5,983 bases of DNA from Gammaproteobacteria bacterium (GCA_018334525.1 JAGXLT010000068.1:1-5983); one strand, 5' to 3'; counted from the stretch's first letter, positions 1 to 5,983 are shown. Notes: generated from the sequence alone by a model not told the origin. Numbers and translations: made by a program.

Positions 1-627
1 AAGGAGGAATCCGTGGCATGGGCAATGCTCGAAACACTCAATATCGCGGTGGTGGGGGTTACTTTTGGCTGTCTGTTATCCGTACCGCTAGCGCTTTTAG
101 CGGCACGCAATACGGCGCCGAACGGCATTGTTCGCTCCGCCGCACGATTTGTGATTTCGGTAGCGCGCACCATTCCGGATCTGATTTGGGCGCTCATTTT
201 TGTGGTAACCGTTGGGCTTGGCCCGCTAGCCGGTATTTTAGCGATTATTATGGACACTATCGGCTTTGCGGCCCGCTTTTACTCAGAACGATTCGAAGAG
301 GTTGGCAAAGGGCCCAGCGAGGCACTCACGGCAACCGGCGCCGGTCGGCTGTCTGTTATCTTTGGTGCGATTATTCCTGAAAGCTTTGCCTCGATGACCG
401 CAACTTCACTATTCAGCGTGGAAAAGGCCATTCGCTCTGCAGTCACACTCGGGCTTGTAGGCGCCGGTGGCATTGGCGTGGAGTTATCTACCTCTATGCG
501 CCTATTCCGCTACGATCAAGCGGCGGCAATCATCCTGCTGATTCTGGTGGCTGTGATCGGCTTTGAGCAGCTGTCCTCAGCCATTCGCAAACGTATCATT
601 AATGGAGAGGGCATCCCTCAGGGCTGA
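1..627 (+). CDS. phnE: PhnE-type ABC transporter permease, 5' end cut by the window edge
   Basis: Inner-membrane permease subunit of a phosphonate-type ABC importer. It would work with an ATPase (PhnC-like) and a periplasmic binding protein (PhnD-like), presumably encoded to the left. The frame is open to base 1, so the start is probably outside the window; about 208 codons are visible, whereas PhnE proteins usually have roughly 260-280 residues, including an earlier membrane helix. Numbering from the GTG at 13, hydrophobic segments lie at about 8-31, 46-70, 72-88 and 169-185. The permease EAA loop, which docks the ATPase, spans about 103-123 (EALTATGAG then IIPE). The RSAVTLGLVGAGGIG stretch at 141-155 is characteristic of PhnE. 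Base 1 starts an AAGGAGG followed by GTG at 13, so a short form starting there cannot be excluded. The substrate could be phosphonate, phosphite or another oxyanion; family assignment is firm, substrate is not. Confidence 0.88.
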   Translation, partial: KEESVAWAMLETLNIAVVGVTFGCLLSVPLALLAARNTAPNGIVRSAARFVISVARTIPDLIWALIFVVTVGLGPLAGILAIIMDTIGFAARFYSERFEEVGKGPSEALTATGAGRLSVIFGAIIPESFASMTATSLFSVEKAIRSAVTLGLVGAGGIGVELSTSMRLFRYDQAAAIILLILVAVIGFEQLSSAIRKRIINGEGIPQG

Positions 628-681
628 ACCGTCGGTACAATATCCTGTCAATGTTGCAGTGCAATCAGCAGGGTTATTGTA

Positions 682-3303
682 GTGGAAGAACAGACGGATC
701 AGGTCAAATGGCATGCCCACTCGGCCGAAAAGGCCATCGAGCATCTGGATACACGCAGCGATGGCCTAACCCATGAGGAGGCGGCTGAGCGCTTAGCGCA
801 TTATGGACGCAATGTCGCGGCCGCCCCGGCTCAACGAGGCTGGCTGGCCCGCCTGGCCGCGCAGTTTCACAACATCCTGATTTATGTCCTGATTGCGGCT
901 GCGCTCGTCACCGCAGCGCTTGGCCATTGGATTGATACGGCTGTTATCGCGTTAGTTGTCATCATTAACGCCCTAATCGGCTTTATTCAGGAAGGCAAAG
1001 CGGAAAGCGCGATGGATGCCATTCGCGGCATGCTGGCGCCAGAGGCGATGGTCCGTCGCAACGGCCAGCGCGAAACGATTAGTGCGGCTGAAGTAGTGCC
1101 CGGCGATATTCTAATTTTAGAACCGGGCGGGCTGATCAGTGCAGACGTGCGTATTTTGGCAGCGCGTGGCCTTGCCATTGACGAATCAGCATTAACCGGA
1201 GAGTCCGTCCCCGTCGAGAAAACAGCCGCTAAAGTCGACGCTGACGCGGCGCTCGGGGACAGGCACGGCATGGCGCACGCCGGCACGCTCGTCGCAACAG
1301 GGGAAGGGACAGGCGTGGTGGTCGCCACCGCTGATCGCACCGAACTGGGTCAAGTCACCGAAATGCTCGCTAATGTTGAGAACGTGACCACACCGTTACT
1401 GCGACGGCTCAATCGCCTGGGCAAACAGCTCTCGATCATTATTTTAAGCGTTAGTGCCATCACGGCCGTTTCCGGCGTTCTGCTGCACGGGTTCTCTGCT
1501 GTTGAGATGTTTATGGCCGCCGTCGGCCTTGCGGTCGCGGCCATTCCCGAGGGCCTGCCAGCCATTATGACAATCACGCTGGCGCTCGGTGTACAACGCC
1601 TGGCGCGGCGCAATGCCATTATTCGACGCCTGCCAGCCGTTGAAACGCTGGGCTCCATCACGGTGATTTGCTCTGATAAAACCGGCACCCTCACGCGTAA
1701 TGAAATGACTGTGCAGGAGGTGGCGATAGCAAACGGCTCCGAGCAACGTCTGGGCGAAGCCGTGAGCCTCTGCAGCGATGCCGCCGTGAGCGTGAATGAC
1801 GACGACACCCTTAAAATCAGCGGTGACCCAATGGAAGCCGCTTTACTAGTTTATGCACAAACGCTTGATCTGGACCCTAATGCGTTAAGAAAAAACCACC
1901 CGCGCCTGGATGGTATTCCTTTTGACTCCGCGCATCGCTACATGGCCAGCCTGCATGACTTTAATGATGAGCGCCGATTAATTGTCAAAGGCGCGCCAGA
2001 GGCGGTTGTTCCCAGATGCCAGGACATCGATGAAGACGAATGGCACAAAAAAGCCGAGGCAATGGCCGAGCGTGGCCTACGCCTGTTAGCAGTTGCCGAA
2101 CAGACGATAACGCATAATGATTTTAAGCTTAGTCTTGAACACCCCTCCAAGAACCTGACTCTGCTTGGCCTTGTGGCAATCATCGACCCACCCCGTGAAG
2201 CAGCGATTGATGCTGTGGCCGCCTGTCGTCAAGCCGGTATTCGCGTCAAGATGATCACCGGAGATCACGCGCACACCGCGGCGGCAATCGGTCAACAGCT
2301 GGGCCTGGAAGATACCGGACGGGGCGTAACCGGTGTTGAGCTGGATGCGCTAAGCGATACCGAATTTTCCACGAAAGCGGATCAGGCATCGGTTTTCGCC
2401 CGGGTTTCTCCCGCGCATAAGCTGCGCCTGGTTAAAGCATTGCAGGCCAACGGTGAAATCGTGGCCATGACCGGCGATGGGGTAAATGATGCGCCCGCGC
2501 TTAAACGCGCTGATGTGGGCGTGGCAATGGGCCAGCAGGGAACTGATGCGGCGCGTGAGGCCTCAGAGGTTGTACTGGCAGATGATAATTTCGCCACGAT
2601 CGCAGCGGCGATTCGTGAAGGGCGCGTCATTTACGACAATATCGTTAAATCGATTTTGTTCATGCTGCCAACAAACGCCGCACAGTCGTTAATACTCGTC
2701 GCCGCTGTTTTTATCGGATTAACGTTACCGATAACGCCGCCGCAAATTCTGTGGGTCAATATGATTACGGCGGTTACGCTGGCGCTGGCGTTAGCCTTTG
2801 AGCCGGCCGAAAAAGGCGTAATGGCACGCGCACCACGAGCAGCCGACGGGCCTTTAATTCCTCAGGGCATGGGCTCTCGGCTAATTTTTGTCGCTTTAAC
2901 AATGGTAATCGGCACCATGGGCATTTTTCTATGGGAGCGTTCACAAGGAGCCGAGTTGGCTGAGGCAAGGACGCTGGCCGTTAACACGTTGGTTTTATTT
3001 GAGGTGTGGTATCTTTTTTCCGCACGACGCCTGCACCAAAGTTCGTTCAATATTTCCGGGGCTTTTGGTAACCGTTACGTTCCACTGGCTGGCGGGGTCA
3101 TTATTCTGGCGCAAATGGCGTTTACCTACGCTCCACCTATGCAGTTTTTATTTGACACCCACCCATTGGGGATTCGCGAATGGCTGATTGCTGTGGTAGT
3201 TAGCCTGCCGGTTATCTCTGTGGCCGAGGGGCATAAATGGTGGCAAAGAAAAAGGCTGCCCCCGCCCGAGTCAGGCGATGAGCAGCCTTTGCATCACACT
3301 TAA
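682..3303 (+). CDS. P2-type cation-transporting P-type ATPase (calcium-pump-like)
   Basis: Ten-helix membrane pump that uses ATP, through a phospho-aspartate, to move cations across the inner membrane. The 873 residues show the N-terminal cation-ATPase domain (about 8-75), helices M1-M2 (about 64-103), the actuator domain with TGES at 172-175, M3-M4 (about 248-298) with PEGLP at 289-293, and the phosphorylation motif DKTGTLT with Asp332. The nucleotide-binding KGAPE is at 436-440, the hinge TGDGVNDAP at 597-605, and M5-M10 occupy about 655-850. All catalytic motifs are intact, so it should be active. PEGLP and the layout fit the P2A (Ca2+-pump) group. By alignment to SERCA, E290, N665, N693 and T696 match ion ligands, but Q668 and A697 replace SERCA E771 and D800, so Ca2+ is not assured; Na+, K+ or Mn2+ are possible. 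The GTG start follows a weak AGCAGGG and places the conserved KWHAHSAE stretch at 9-16 as in relatives. It lies 54 bases after phnE and could be co-transcribed with it. Confidence 0.93.
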   Translation: MEEQTDQVKWHAHSAEKAIEHLDTRSDGLTHEEAAERLAHYGRNVAAAPAQRGWLARLAAQFHNILIYVLIAAALVTAALGHWIDTAVIALVVIINALIGFIQEGKAESAMDAIRGMLAPEAMVRRNGQRETISAAEVVPGDILILEPGGLISADVRILAARGLAIDESALTGESVPVEKTAAKVDADAALGDRHGMAHAGTLVATGEGTGVVVATADRTELGQVTEMLANVENVTTPLLRRLNRLGKQLSIIILSVSAITAVSGVLLHGFSAVEMFMAAVGLAVAAIPEGLPAIMTITLALGVQRLARRNAIIRRLPAVETLGSITVICSDKTGTLTRNEMTVQEVAIANGSEQRLGEAVSLCSDAAVSVNDDDTLKISGDPMEAALLVYAQTLDLDPNALRKNHPRLDGIPFDSAHRYMASLHDFNDERRLIVKGAPEAVVPRCQDIDEDEWHKKAEAMAERGLRLLAVAEQTITHNDFKLSLEHPSKNLTLLGLVAIIDPPREAAIDAVAACRQAGIRVKMITGDHAHTAAAIGQQLGLEDTGRGVTGVELDALSDTEFSTKADQASVFARVSPAHKLRLVKALQANGEIVAMTGDGVNDAPALKRADVGVAMGQQGTDAAREASEVVLADDNFATIAAAIREGRVIYDNIVKSILFMLPTNAAQSLILVAAVFIGLTLPITPPQILWVNMITAVTLALALAFEPAEKGVMARAPRAADGPLIPQGMGSRLIFVALTMVIGTMGIFLWERSQGAELAEARTLAVNTLVLFEVWYLFSARRLHQSSFNISGAFGNRYVPLAGGVIILAQMAFTYAPPMQFLFDTHPLGIREWLIAVVVSLPVISVAEGHKWWQRKRLPPPESGDEQPLHHT
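3245..3290 (-). terminator. Intrinsic terminator of the DmdA-like gene, inside the ATPase coding end
   Basis: Bases 3251-3259 (AAAGGCTGC) and 3282-3290 (GCAGCCTTT) form a perfect 9-bp inverted repeat. The 22-base loop can pair further through CGCC at 3263-3266 with GGCG at 3274-3277. Read on the minus strand, the hairpin begins 13 bases after the stop codon of the 3304-4650 gene and runs into TTTTTCTTT, a standard intrinsic-terminator layout. Read on the plus strand only three T follow, so termination of the ATPase transcript here would be weak. The element lies wholly inside the last 20 codons of the ATPase. Confidence 0.75.
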
Positions 3304-4650
3304 TCAGTCTGCGTAATCAAGACCGCGGGTTTTTGCCACCTCACGGGCGTTTGGATTAACGGACGGTCTGAACGGTACCTCTCGGACCTGACCGGGAACC
3401 CGGTTGGAAGGCAGACCCTGGGTGTACTCATCCGGCAGCCAGACTTCCAGCTCCGTGCCGGTTTCTGACATCTCAACAGGGATCCACGCCAGTGCGATAT
3501 TGGTCTCCAACTCCGGAGAAAACCAGGGCGAGCTGACATAGCCAATCGCTTCATGACCACCCGGCTTGGCGATCAACCAAAAATCAGGCGCATAGTCTGT
3601 GATCGGCAGGCCGCCAAATGAAATGCCCACCATTTTCAGCTTGAACGGGGGTTTGCCGGCTTCAATTTTCGCACGCGCTGATTCAAGTGCTGCCTTGCCA
3701 ATGTAGTCTGACGCCTTGTTACGCGGCACCTGATAGGCCAGATTGCACTGAAAGGGCAGGGTCTCCTGATCAATGTCCTGACCCCACGACAAAATGCCGG
3801 CCGCAATACGACGGTGATGGGCCGGGGCAATGACCATCAGATTGTGTTTTTTGCCCGCCTCAAGCACGGTATTCCACATATCTTCGGCATACAGGGTGGC
3901 ATCCCGCAGATAGATCTCATAGCCCTTCTCGCCGGTAAAACCCGTCTGTGACACGATCACATCGCGGCCACCCACTTTGCCGGCCATCAGACCGTAATAC
4001 GGAATAGCGCGTACCTCATCGCCCAGCAAATCGGCCATCAGATCCTCTGACTTCGGCCCCTGAATCTGCACCGGTGAAACATCAATTTCAGCAATGCTCA
4101 CATTGAACTGCTTGGCGATATTCACACCCCGCAGCCAGAATTCCAGATCACTATCGGATAGCGAGAACCAGAACTCATCTTTAGAGATGCGCAACAAGAC
4201 CGGGTCGTTAAGAATACCGCCGTCTTCATTGCACAGGATCACGTATTTGCCGTGCATCGGCTTGATCTTGGTGGCATCACGCGTAATCACATAATCAACG
4301 AACGCTTCGGCATCCGGGCCTTTTACCTGAATCTGACGCTCAACGGCCACGTTCCACATGGTGACGTGATTAACGAGCGCGTCATATTCAACCATCGCGC
4401 CACCGTCTTCGGGTTTAACGTAACCACGCGGGTGATACATGCGGTTATAGACGGTTGCACGCCAGCAACCCGCCTGGTGGGCAAGATGCCAATAGGGTGA
4501 TTTTCGTACTCGCGTAGAAATCAGCATTTCAACAGGGGTTCGCCCTGACTGACGCAAATTGATCGGCACCTTGCGGTCTGATTGATCCACGCTATTCACG
4601 TGAACCGTGTTGGCGTCATTAACGCCGATGTACTGATGTCCGTTGCTCAT
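3304..4650 (-). CDS. GcvT/DmdA-like tetrahydrofolate-dependent demethylase (aminomethyltransferase family)
   Basis: Cytoplasmic protein of 448 residues with the GcvT fold, expected to move a methyl or one-carbon group from a small substrate to tetrahydrofolate. Start at 4650: GGGGAG at 4660-4665 sits 9 bases upstream, and the longer open frame above it looks unlike the family. The folate-binding GcvT domain spans roughly 60-300 and the C-terminal barrel about 335-430. DmdA-like signatures are TVYNRMYHP (66-74), MWNVAVERQIQVKGPDA (98-114), GGILNDPV (144-151), LSDSDLEFW (164-172), TGFTGEKGYEIY (236-247) and ILSWGQDID (286-294). These follow the Pelagibacter DMSP demethylase (as remembered) better than glycine-cleavage T protein. 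Differences are a longer N-terminus, a C-terminal tail of about 30-40 residues, and PFQCN at 299-303 where DmdA has PFEC. No gcvH or gcvP lies alongside. Divergent from the lyase gene at 4835. DMSP or another S-, O- or N-methyl compound is possible; substrate not determinable. Confidence 0.82.
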   Translation of the reverse strand: MSNGHQYIGVNDANTVHVNSVDQSDRKVPINLRQSGRTPVEMLISTRVRKSPYWHLAHQAGCWRATVYNRMYHPRGYVKPEDGGAMVEYDALVNHVTMWNVAVERQIQVKGPDAEAFVDYVITRDATKIKPMHGKYVILCNEDGGILNDPVLLRISKDEFWFSLSDSDLEFWLRGVNIAKQFNVSIAEIDVSPVQIQGPKSEDLMADLLGDEVRAIPYYGLMAGKVGGRDVIVSQTGFTGEKGYEIYLRDATLYAEDMWNTVLEAGKKHNLMVIAPAHHRRIAAGILSWGQDIDQETLPFQCNLAYQVPRNKASDYIGKAALESARAKIEAGKPPFKLKMVGISFGGLPITDYAPDFWLIAKPGGHEAIGYVSSPWFSPELETNIALAWIPVEMSETGTELEVWLPDEYTQGLPSNRVPGQVREVPFRPSVNPNAREVAKTRGLDYAD

Positions 4651-4659
4651 ACTTTCAAT

Positions 4660-4665
4660 CTCCCC
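4660..4665 (-). promoter_or_regulatory. Ribosome binding site of the DmdA-like gene
   Basis: On the minus strand GGGGAG lies 9 bases before the ATG at 4650-4648. It decides the start: the ATG codons further upstream in the same frame would add up to 62 residues that do not look like the family. Confidence 0.7.
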
Positions 4666-4681
4666 ATCCATTTTGTAGCCA

Positions 4682-4711
4682 ATCGTTTGTTCAGCGATCA
4701 TGCAACACGAT
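4682..4711. repeat. Imperfect inverted repeat, candidate operator
   Basis: ATCGTTTG at 4682-4689 faces CAACACGAT at 4703-4711. The arms are complementary except for one extra base in the right arm, with 13 bases between them. Located 32-61 bases upstream of the DmdA-like start, it could be a regulator site for the divergent pair. It lacks the compact TNGTNNNACNA form usual for FadR-type regulators, so the link to the adjacent GntR gene is conjecture. Confidence 0.3.
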
Positions 4712-4819
4712 GTTTGGGTGGGGTTTTCCGTTTGCGACCTCGGCAATTCCAGAATGACCGATGATAAGATTTCGCGTAATAAACAACTTAGGCGACAATA
4801 CCCGCACAAATCTAATGAC

Positions 4820-4825
4820 AAGGAG
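4820..4825 (+). promoter_or_regulatory. Ribosome binding site of the lyase gene
   Basis: AAGGAG lies 9 bases before the ATG at 4835. It fixes the start there rather than at the in-frame ATG at 4700, which would add 45 residues with no family resemblance. Confidence 0.8.
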
Positions 4826-4834
4826 AGCAAAATC

Positions 4835-5695
4835 ATGTCTACCGCCCGTCAATTACGCCAGCTGCTCGAAAATAATGCCCCTGTGGTTGCCCCTGGGGCT
4901 TTTGATGGCCTGTCTGCCCGGCTCGTTGAGCAGGCCGGATTTCCTGCGGTTTATGCGACAGGGGGTGGCATTGCGCGTAGTACCGGTATTCCCGACTTAG
5001 GCCTGATGAGCCTCGATGAAATCGTTAAAAGACTTGAGTCAATGGTGGAAGTGACCAGCATTCCTCTCATTGGCGACGCCGATACCGGTCATGGGAATGC
5101 ATTGAACGCGCAAAAAACCGCGCGCGCTTTTGAGCGGGCCGGCGTTGCCGGCTTTCATCTGGAAGATCAGGTTTTCCCGAAACGCTGCGGACACTATGAT
5201 GATAAATCTATCGTGCCCACGCGCGAGATGACGCAAAAAATTACAGCGGTAAGAGATGCTTTGGAAAACCCCGACAGCGTGCTGATTGCGCGCACCGATG
5301 GGCTGGCCGTTGAGGGCTACGGGCCCACCATGGAGCGCGCCCATGCGTATATGGACGCGGGCGCCGATGTGATCTTTGTTGAGGCACCGACTTCCATTGA
5401 GCAGATCGAGCAGATTGCGAAAGACCTGCCTCAGCCAAAGCTCATTAATATGTTCCATGGTGGTAAAACGCCATTAATGCCAGCCGATCAGCTGGGGAAA
5501 CTCGGCTATAGCATTATTATTATTCCCAGCGACACACAACGCGCAGCGATTAAGGCCATGCAGGATACGCTGGCTGTGATTGCGCGGGATGGCGATAGTG
5601 GTGCCATGGCTGATCGCATGGTCACTTTTAAAGGGCGCGAAGAAATTATCGGCACTGATGCTTATTTAGAGCTCGATAAGCGCTACGGCGTCTGA
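4835..5695 (+). CDS. Isocitrate lyase/PEP mutase superfamily C-C lyase
   Basis: Cytoplasmic TIM-barrel enzyme of 286 residues, a normal length for 2-methylisocitrate lyase, 2,3-dimethylmalate lyase and oxaloacetate decarboxylase relatives. These enzymes cleave or decarboxylate 2-hydroxy or 2-oxo diacids with Mg2+. Visible motifs: PGAFDGLSA (20-28) at the first strand, Mg2+-binding DADTG (81-85), LEDQ (109-112), KRCGH (116-120) with the catalytic cysteine Cys118, IARTD (151-155) and VEAP (182-185). KRCGH marks the lyase branch; PEP mutases lack this cysteine motif, so phosphonate formation is unlikely. The barrel strand usually reading NMTEGG or NMVEGG is NMFHGG (205-210), a change near the active site that may alter specificity. 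Start chosen by AAGGAG 9 bases upstream. Its stop lies 13 bases beyond the stop of the converging regulator gene. Divergence from the DmdA-like gene suggests one pathway. Relatives are often annotated carboxyvinyl-carboxyphosphonate phosphorylmutase, a name the motifs here do not support. Confidence 0.88.
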   Translation: MSTARQLRQLLENNAPVVAPGAFDGLSARLVEQAGFPAVYATGGGIARSTGIPDLGLMSLDEIVKRLESMVEVTSIPLIGDADTGHGNALNAQKTARAFERAGVAGFHLEDQVFPKRCGHYDDKSIVPTREMTQKITAVRDALENPDSVLIARTDGLAVEGYGPTMERAHAYMDAGADVIFVEAPTSIEQIEQIAKDLPQPKLINMFHGGKTPLMPADQLGKLGYSIIIIPSDTQRAAIKAMQDTLAVIARDGDSGAMADRMVTFKGREEIIGTDAYLELDKRYGV

Positions 5696-5983
5696 CCCGC
5701 CTGATAGTAACTCAGCCGCGCAGCCGCATTTTGCAAATGCTGTTGCGCGGCGTGTTGAGCGGCTTCGGCATCCTGCGCAGCAACAGCCGCATGAATCGCT
5801 TCATGTTCGCGCTGCACTTCATAGACAAGATCGCCCTGTCTAGCGGTGTTAATTCTAGCGGTGCGAATTAAACTTCGCACTCGCACTTCGAGAAAATCAC
5901 CAAAGCCAATAAAATACTCATTTTGCGTCGCAGCCAGGATGGCGCGATGGAAACGCATATCCTCAGTAATCCCATCTCGCTTA
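5683..5983 (-). CDS. GntR-family regulator, FadR (FCD) subfamily, C-terminal part only
   Basis: Transcription regulator fragment of 99 complete codons before the stop; the frame stays open to the right edge, so the N-terminal winged-helix DNA-binding domain is outside the window. What is seen is the helical FCD ligand-binding domain. Its four usual metal-ligand positions can be recognised: Asp and His in DMRFHRAI, His in REHEAIH and His in QQHLQ. FCD regulators typically sense small carboxylic acids, often the substrate or product of an adjacent catabolic pathway. Its position beside the lyase and DmdA-like genes makes local control likely, though no operator is proved. The gene converges on the lyase gene and its TAG stop lies inside the lyase coding end, an overlap of 13 bases. 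The C-terminus is rich in Ala and Gln. An internal ATG at 5958 is not the real start, because FCD sequence continues above it. Confidence 0.85.
   Translation of the reverse strand, partial: KRDGITEDMRFHRAILAATQNEYFIGFGDFLEVRVRSLIRTARINTARQGDLVYEVQREHEAIHAAVAAQDAEAAQHAAQQHLQNAAARLSYYQAGQTP
5715..5751. terminator. Long hairpin just after the lyase stop, possible non-canonical terminator
   Basis: GCCGCGCA (5715-5722) pairs perfectly with TGCGCGGC (5744-5751). Inside it, past a 3-by-3 internal loop, GCATTT (5726-5731) pairs with AAATGC (5735-5740) around a three-base loop. The structure starts 20 bases after the lyase stop and lies within the coding end of the opposing regulator. No T-tract follows on either strand, so intrinsic termination would be weak. 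It may help Rho-dependent ending or protect the transcript, or be a by-product of Ala/Gln-rich codons. Confidence 0.35.

Larger units (their letters stand above)
4651..4834. promoter_or_regulatory. Divergent control region between demethylase-like and lyase genes
   Basis: These 184 bases separate two divergent start codons and must carry promoters for both, and probably the operator of the nearby GntR-family regulator. Visible elements are the two ribosome sites, an imperfect inverted repeat at 4682-4711, and a G-rich run GGGTGGGG at 4716-4723. AT-rich hexamers resembling -10 boxes occur on the plus strand (TAAGAT at 4765-4770, TAATAA at 4777-4782), but neither has a convincing -35 box 16-18 bases upstream. 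I therefore assign no specific promoter. Long open frames cross the region in both directions, but their sequence does not resemble either protein family. Confidence 0.55.

Noticed and set aside
1350..1808. Open frame of 152 codons on the minus strand inside the ATPase
   Set aside because: It is a shadow of the ATPase codons, Ser/Arg/Thr-rich with no recognisable motif, while the plus strand holds conserved catalytic motifs. Other opposite-strand frames in the genes were dropped for the same reason.
3304..4650. Glycine-cleavage T protein (gcvT)
   Set aside because: The motifs follow DmdA rather than GcvT, the protein is longer, and no gcvH or gcvP is adjacent.
4700..4834. Extended start of the lyase at the ATG at 4700
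   Set aside because: The added 45 residues are unlike the superfamily N-terminus, and AAGGAG at 4820-4825 points to the ATG at 4835.
4651..4834. Riboswitch or small RNA in the divergent region
   Set aside because: I found no extended paired structure or known riboswitch core, only one imperfect inverted repeat.
4651..4836. Long N-terminal extension of the DmdA-like frame up to the ATG at 4836
   Set aside because: The extra 62 residues show no family resemblance, would cover the whole divergent promoter region, and a good ribosome site stands before the ATG at 4650.
5039..5458. Open frame of 139 codons on the minus strand inside the lyase
   Set aside because: It lies over the catalytic DADTG, KRCGH and IARTD coding region, and its translation resembles no family I know.
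4835..5695. PEP mutase or phosphonopyruvate hydrolase, suggested by the nearby PhnE
   Set aside because: The KRCGH cysteine motif belongs to the C-C lyase branch and is absent from PEP mutases. The PhnE gene is also separated from it by two other genes and lies on the far side of a convergent junction.
1..5983. tRNA, rRNA, CRISPR array, insertion sequence or attachment site
   Set aside because: No cloverleaf, repeated spacer pattern, transposase motif or flanking direct repeats were seen; almost all bases are accounted for by five ordinary genes.

Overview
This 5983-base window looks like chromosomal DNA of a proteobacterium, most probably a marine or halophilic gammaproteobacterium. That placement is an inference from protein character, tight gene packing, frequent GTG starts and moderately high G+C. 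No rRNA or other taxonomic marker is present. The window holds five genes, two of them cut by its edges. I see no mobile element, CRISPR array, tRNA or rRNA.

Left half, + strand. The window opens inside a PhnE-type ABC-transporter permease (phosphonate/phosphite family), whose beginning lies off the left edge. After a 54-base gap comes a full-length P2-type cation-transporting ATPase (682-3303). It keeps all catalytic motifs, but the membrane positions that bind cation in the calcium pump are partly replaced by uncharged residues.

Right half. A minus-strand gene (3304-4650) ends exactly where the ATPase ends. It encodes a GcvT-fold, tetrahydrofolate-dependent methyltransferase/demethylase that resembles the DMSP demethylase DmdA more than glycine-cleavage T protein, but is longer than DmdA. 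Divergent from it, across a 184-base control region, is an isocitrate lyase/PEP mutase superfamily enzyme (4835-5695) with the lyase signature KRCGH. A FadR-subfamily GntR regulator converges on that gene, overlaps its end by 13 bases and runs off the right edge; only its effector-binding (FCD) domain is visible.

How they may work together. The demethylase-like gene, the C-C lyase and the GntR-type regulator look like a small catabolic unit. A methylated compound could pass its methyl group to tetrahydrofolate, and the demethylated product, or a later intermediate, could be cleaved by the lyase under control of the regulator. The substrate cannot be read from the sequence. This unit is the best candidate for something undescribed here. 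Both convergent gene junctions carry a hairpin placed inside the coding end of the opposing gene; the one in the ATPase tail is a good intrinsic terminator for the demethylase-like gene.
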